DNA from: Blumeriella jaapii
Taxonomy: Eukaryota > Ascomycota > Leotiomycetes > Helotiales > Drepanopezizaceae
NCBI GenBank assembly: GCA_009599575.1
Contig: VWND01000016.1
Coordinates: 434,001-498,000 of the forward strand
Direction: 5' to 3'
DNA: 64,000 nt
The notes beneath the pieces are model-generated. The model did not search any database. It saw only the letters and a program-made list of their open reading frames with translations, and had not been told where the DNA came from. Both the position numbers and the translations under genes were made by a program. Shown one piece after another: positions 58,990 to 64,000 of this stretch (within the stretch, counting starts at the first letter, position 1; every line of letters starts with the position of its first letter).

Positions 58990-61900
58990 TTGCTTATATT
59001 ATTATTTTCGAGCTATGTTTTTTTAAATAAATCGACGTTGTTTATATATAAAAACCTGCTATTTATTTTAATATTATTATTTAAAATTATTTAAAATACG
59101 ATTTTTACGTTTTAATACCGGTTTTAAAACATCGGAAATAAAAAAAAGCGTAAAACCTAGCGCTTTCGAATGCTAACGTATATTCGAAAAAGCAAAAATA
59201 TAATTACGAAGCAGCGATAATTTATTTCGCGCGATTTGCTATAAATCGTAATTAATAACAGGCTTATTTTTAACGTATACCGCCAGCTTATTATTTATAA
59301 AATTATCGATTATATTAAAAATTTAATTTTTTTAAAAAACTGTTTAATAAAAAGCGATTTTAATATCAGCCACGATATATTCGATTCGGGCGTCGCTTTT
59401 AATTATAGCGGATCCGCTATCGCAAAATAGATTTTCGAAAGCGGCATAGATTTTATCGAAAACTTAAAAATAGCGATATATCGTTTAGGCAACGTTTTCG
59501 ATCTGACTTTTTTTTAATTTACTTTTCGTTAAAACGATTATGCAAAGCGATTTTTATTTTATTTTCGACTATCAGATTCAAATTATTACGATTAAAAAAA
59601 AAAAAAAACGGGTTTTTTTTTAAAGCAAATATATTATAAAATCCCGGATTTAGCATTTTCGATTTTTTCGGCGCTTGTTTATACGAAAATCGCTCGTTTG
59701 CCTAATTTTAAAACGCTAATTACGCCAAAGTAAATAAATATTTATATAATATAATTCGCAGCAATAATAAACTCGGCTATTTAAATAACCGAAAAAAAAA
59801 AATATAAAACAAAACTACGATACTTATTAATAAACGCCGAAATGCAAAGCCGCGCACCGGGCGTATAAGCTTTTTAATATTATTAATAATCCGATCGTAT
59901 TATTCGAATATCGAAATTTTAAAACAGTCGTAATTAAAATTAAGCAGAATTATTAACGTAATCGAATTAACAAATATAAATCGGATAAAAACTTTTATTT
60001 ATTAATTAATTAATATAAATTTATTACGAATTTTAAATCGTTATTTTTCGAAGTCAACGGCCGATTAATCGAAAGTTCGAAAAAGAAAACTAAAGCGTTA
60101 TATACGAAAATGTTTTAACGGTTTAATACGACGAACGATCTGCCCGATAACTTTTTTCTAAAAAATAATAACCGAAAACAAATTTTTTTTTAAAATCAAA
60201 TTATTTTTTAAAAAAAAAATCGAGCGTTTTATAATTAAAATATTTAGCATATCGTCGGGCGTCGATCGCGTTACGGTTCGGCTATTTAAAGCCTGCTAAA
60301 AGCATATTAAATATATTATATACGGCATTTTTAATAAATGCTTCGCTTTTAGCTATTTTTTTCGCAATTATAAAAGTTAGCGAAAATAACGATAATATTT
60401 AAAATAAACAAATAAAAGCAAATGCATTCGATGCGATTTTAACGGCCGATTGCTTTGCTATTTTATATTTTCAAAAGCTTCGAACGAATTATAACGAAAA
60501 AACTGATTTAAACAGCTTTTATTTACGGCATTTTTAATTCGCAATACAATAGCGCGCTTTTCAAGCGCTTAAAAATAAATTTAATAGCTTCGTTTATATA
60601 CGACGTAAAACGGGCATTATTAGCGGGCAAAAAAATTATTATAATTACGATAAACGTTTAAAAAGCGTTCGACGTTTTTTTTAATGCGAAAATTGCTTTA
60701 ACGAATAATTTCGCAAAGCTGGCCCAAATTATTTTTAAAGCTGGTATAAAAATTTTTTTTCGACCGTAAAATACGTATAAAACTGAAACAAATTATTATA
60801 TAATTTTACGACGTTAAATATAAGACTTTTCAAAGCTCGGTTTTTTCGCTAATTTTATATATGTTTTATTTCGCAAAGCTAATAATATAAAATCCGGAAC
60901 TTCGATTCGAATACGCTGATAATATCTGCTTTTACCGAGTATTTAATTCGCTAAATACGAACGTATAATTACTGTTCGAAAACGTTAAATCGATTTTATA
61001 ATAAAATAACGATAATAAAGTTTTTTTTGCGTTAAAAAAAACAAAAGATAATTTATATTATTAAAAAAAAACATAATCACGCTTTTTCTGCGTTATAAAC
61101 GAAAATAATATAATCGAATTAATTACGATTTCGAAAAAACGAAAAAAACAATCGGCTTTACGATAGCTAAAAATCTGGTTTAATCGCAAATTGTCGTTTA
61201 GAAAACACGTATTTAAACGGGCCATTAAAGCTCGAAAGCTCGCTTTTTATATACGAAAGCTAGCGAAAATAATATAAGGCTTTTCGGTTTATTTATTTCG
61301 AAAAGCTGTAATTATCTGCGTTTTTTCGTTTATTTTGTACGAAGCGAAAGCGTAGTATAATAATCGTATTAAAACGGTCCGGAATAAAAAAATTAATATA
61401 AAAATAAGCTGGCATTTAAATATAATAAAAAGCACGATTACGCTGGCCGTTAAAAGCGTTTTGCTAATATAAAAAACTATTCCGAATATTATACTTTTTC
61501 GGAACGCAGGCTTTTTATTAACGAAAGCGGCTTTGGAAAAAGCTAAATTAAGATTCGCGCTACGCTTACGAATAATAAATAAAAATTATTTTTTGATTAA
61601 ACGAATATTTTTATTATTAATTATTCGAAGCCGCGGCAAAAGCATTCGATAAGTTGCAAAAACGAAGGTCGAGCGCGCGGCGATTTGGTTTTCCGCTAAT
61701 TCTTCGATTTTAATTCCGATTATTTTACTTTTTTTTTAGATGCCGAACGGATTTCATTTTAAAAGTAAACAAAAAAAAAGCCGCGAAAGTTTTTAATAAA
61801 TAATAAAACAAACAACTTTCCGATAATATTACGATTTTTTTTAATAATACGGAATAATATCCGAATAAAAACAAATTAATTAGCTATAATTATATAACTT

Positions 61901-62330
61901 ATTAAAATAAAAAAGTGATCGGTTCGGATTATAAAACGATTAATACAAAGTTTTACGTTTTTAACGCGAAAGTAATAAAAGCTCGTATAAAACTAGCCAG
62001 GATATTACGCGCGCAGTTTGCTTATACGTACGATCGCATTTAGCTTTGCATCGATTCGATTTCGATAATTTAATATATACGAAAAAACGCGTTATCGATA
62101 TTATAATAAACGTTTTACGAAATACAAAATATAATATTTATATACGACGTCGAAATCCGATAGGCTTTAAAATATATAAGTATAGTCGGCAATAAAACAG
62201 CGGACAAATTCGCTATTTATAAAAACAGTCAGCTTTAAGACTCGGGCATGCTTTTCGAACCGACGATTTATAAAATACGTTTTTATTATAAAATAATAAA
62301 AAACGACGTCAGAATTAAATAATAATTTAA
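58990..62330 (+). pseudogene. LINE M ORF2: endonuclease, RT and RNase H, pseudogene
   Basis: Endonuclease: LTYIRK near 59175 and SDFNISHDIFDSGVAFNYSG at 59350-59410, equivalent to the GDFN block, then RLGNVFDLTF. RT: SSGVDRVTVRLFKAC and FAFSYFFRNYKS near 60250-60370; LILYMFYFAKLI and FEYADNICFYR near 60850-60930, where the YADD active site has one Asp changed to Asn. RNase H: ISIVGNKTADKFA near 62190-62220, the usual GNExAD motif with Glu changed to Lys. Order and spacing fit Tad-like LINEs. Not functional. Confidence 0.85.
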
Positions 62331-62370
62331 ATATAAAGATTTTTTTTTTCGGAATTATTAACGATAGCAA

Positions 62371-62640
62371 TATAAAACGGTAATACCTTGTATTAATAGG
62401 AATTGGTAGTTTTAGCTATGGTCGAGGCATGGACCCCTCCGAGACCCCCTGCCACTGACTACTTTCAACAGGTATAAAAGCAAAGCATCCCTTTAGATAG
62501 TACCATAGGCACGCAATCTAATTTATATTTTTACTTATTTTTTTTTTTTTTTTTTTTTCAGTTTTTTTTAAGGATTTCCTAGATTATTTTATTTACCGAT
62601 ATATGGCCGTATTAATCTAGTTTTCCTATTTACTTTTATA
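62371..62640 (+). repeat. 5' LTR of element K
   Basis: 270 bp, TATAAAACGG to TTTACTTTTATA; the central part (62430-62470) keeps an unmutated GC-rich stretch with GGACCCCTCCGAGACC. A TATAAAAGCAAAG box lies near 62473. Confidence 0.85.
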
Positions 62641-63309
62641 TTTGATAATCTACGCAGGGATTTAAACTTCGGTGTTTCGTTTTTATATACTTGCCGATAT
62701 ATTTTTTAAATTTATAATTAAAATCGATTTCGATATTTCGCTATTACGGCTTAAAAAACCGCTTATATGGTATTGTTCGCAGCTGTATTATATGAAAAAC
62801 TTTTAATAGCTTTTTTTATTTTGCGCATAATTATTAAATTACAAAAGTGTAATATATTTCAGAAACATTTGAAATTACGATCAAGCAATTCTGAATCGTG
62901 CGAAGTTTAAAGCTCGAAAATCGCTTTTTTGTTTAAAAATAACAAATCGAATATTGGTTCGTACGCTTCGACCGCTGCGCTCGGCCCTTCTGAATTAAAT
63001 CTTTTTTAGTTAAACGCTTGGCGAAAACTTAATCTTTTGATTTTACGCTTTATAATTATAGCAATTACAATTTGCGGCTTTTTATTAAAAATAGTAAAAA
63101 ATGGCTGTACGTGTATTAGTCTGAGCCACGGAATATCGAAACCGTGAATTATATAGCAATATTATATTAATTCAATTAATTTACTAAAAAACAAATTTTT
63201 TAACACGCTATCCAAATATCTGAACGCAATTTTATTTTATTTAATTTCTTTAGAAAACACAAAGATTTTTTTAATAGCTCTTTTATTAAAAACGATTTTT
63301 TTTATATTA
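62641..63309 (+). other. Leader of element K, no gene seen
   Basis: AT-rich sequence between LTR and gag. It would contain the primer binding site at 62641 onward (tttgataatctacgcagg), not matched here to a tRNA. Confidence 0.5.
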
Positions 63310-64000
63310 AAAACCCTTAATCTGCAATTTTAGAAAACATTTATTTATTTAATTTAAACCCTACCAACATTTTCGCTAATATTATAAACAACGACGCTTT
63401 TCGTTTTTTTATACAAGGCCGCATGCCTTTTTCTGGCTCCTCTGATGCACTTTTATTTAATAGCGCCAATATTACCGATTTTATCGAGAAATATAAAAAA
63501 ACTTATAAAAATTTCGGAATTTTTAAAACTAAAATATTCGATAAGCTTTTTCGCTATTATAATTTAACTATTAAAAATATTATTAAATCGATAAATAAAT
63601 AAAAAGCTATTAGGGCTCGAAACTAGCGTAAGCTAATTAAAGCTTTGAAATCGGAATTTCGAAACCACGATCGCTAGCAAATTCGCGATATTATCGCTTT
63701 TTTTAAACAGTTTGTTATAATAATTCGCCAAGCTAAAAAACTCAAGGCTTATTATCGTATTTATACGAAAGTTTTTGACGTTCTCGTTAATAAAAAGGTT
63801 TTAAGCGAAATTAAACAAAAAAAACTGTTTTTATTTAGCTTTTTAACTAATATTCGCAATAAAACTATTAAGCATTTTAAAATTAATAAACAAAACTTTA
63901 AAACCTTCGATCAGTATTTTAAATTTGTAAAATTCGTTTTTAAATAAAATCAAAGCGAACGTATTATCGAAGCCATAAACCAAAAGAAATCTCTTTTTTT
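63310..64000 (+). pseudogene. Element K gag pseudogene, cut by the window end
   Basis: Frame with NPTNIFANIINND, QGRMPFSGSSDALLF, ANITDFIEKYKKTYKNFG, LKSEFRNHDR and KKLKAYYRIYTKVFDVLV. The TDFIEKYxxxxxxFG and ExxYRNHD pattern is that of fungal Ty3 gag proteins. Three or more TAA/TAG codons interrupt it. Confidence 0.78.

Larger units (their letters stand above)
56929..62370 (+). mobile_element. Tad-like LINE retrotransposon M
   Basis: Non-LTR element, + strand, inserted in L2. Two gene regions: ORF1 (about 56990-58950) and ORF2 with endonuclease, RT and RNase H (about 58990-62330). The 3' tail is interrupted by element K at 62371, so poly-A and target duplication cannot be read. RIP-type stops throughout. 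Tad-clade assignment follows from RT plus terminal RNase H in a fungus. Confidence 0.85.
62371..64000 (+). mobile_element. Ty3-type LTR retrotransposon K, 5' part
   Basis: 5' LTR 62371-62640, about 670 bp leader, then gag running off the window. The same LTR family as J but opposite orientation. It is inserted in the tail of LINE M after AGCAA. Confidence 0.82.

Noticed and set aside
52834..62640. A large DNA transposon with terminal inverted repeats
   Set aside because: The inverted copies are LTRs with LTR-type neighbours (primer tract beside J, leader and gag beside K); the DNA between consists of parts of other retroelements and no transposase.
1..64000. tRNA, rRNA genes or telomeric repeats
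   Set aside because: I looked for clover-leaf-like boxes and TTAGGG arrays and saw none; a covariance-model search would be needed to exclude a tRNA.

Overview
The window looks like a chromosome segment of a filamentous ascomycete (Pezizomycotina). It has one intron-containing gene with short GT-AG introns (60 and 56 bp) in a GC-rich island of about 6.5 kb. Both sides are AT-rich DNA made almost entirely of dead retrotransposons that carry the marks of repeat-induced point mutation (RIP): stop codons everywhere (mostly TAA), C-to-T and G-to-A differences between LTR pairs, and retained CpG. The species cannot be named from the sequence; a Sordariomycete is a guess from the style of the homeobox protein.

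Left block (1-13904): a complete Ty3-type element (A, + strand, TSD ATTAA/ATTGA) whose 3' LTR is split by a second complete Ty3-type chromodomain element (B, - strand, 6373-13724, TSD TTAAT). Centre (13905-20403): the unique island. It has an AT-rich rim, about 3 kb rich in short tandem repeats, a pyrimidine-rich leader, and a three-exon gene (17329-19262) for a 605-residue homeodomain transcription factor resembling the fungal conidiation regulators of the HTF1/HOX2 type.

Right block (20404-64000): element D (same family as A, - strand) begins flush with the island and is broken by three later insertions. These are E (same family, + strand, 21736-42782, itself containing Ty3-G at 26327-32742 and a Ty1/copia element H at 32905-41117), Ty3-F (43188-49172), and I (same family, + strand, from 50219). 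I carries a solo LTR of the G family and is in turn broken by J, which is followed by L1, L2, a Tad-like LINE (M, 56929-62370) and the 5' part of Ty3-K (62371 to the window end). For A, B, E, F, G, H and the solo LTR I could read matching 5-bp target duplications, so the nesting order is explicit.

No retroelement reading frame is intact; all element proteins are described as pseudogenes. The homeobox gene is the only gene I believe is functional. The most notable signals are: mutation density that falls toward the outer end of every element whose two LTRs can be compared; a mutation spectrum that hits C before A, T and C but spares CpG; a repeat-dense upstream region of the homeobox gene; and coding-like accessory segments, some on the strand opposite pol, between pol and the 3' LTR of elements B, H and J.
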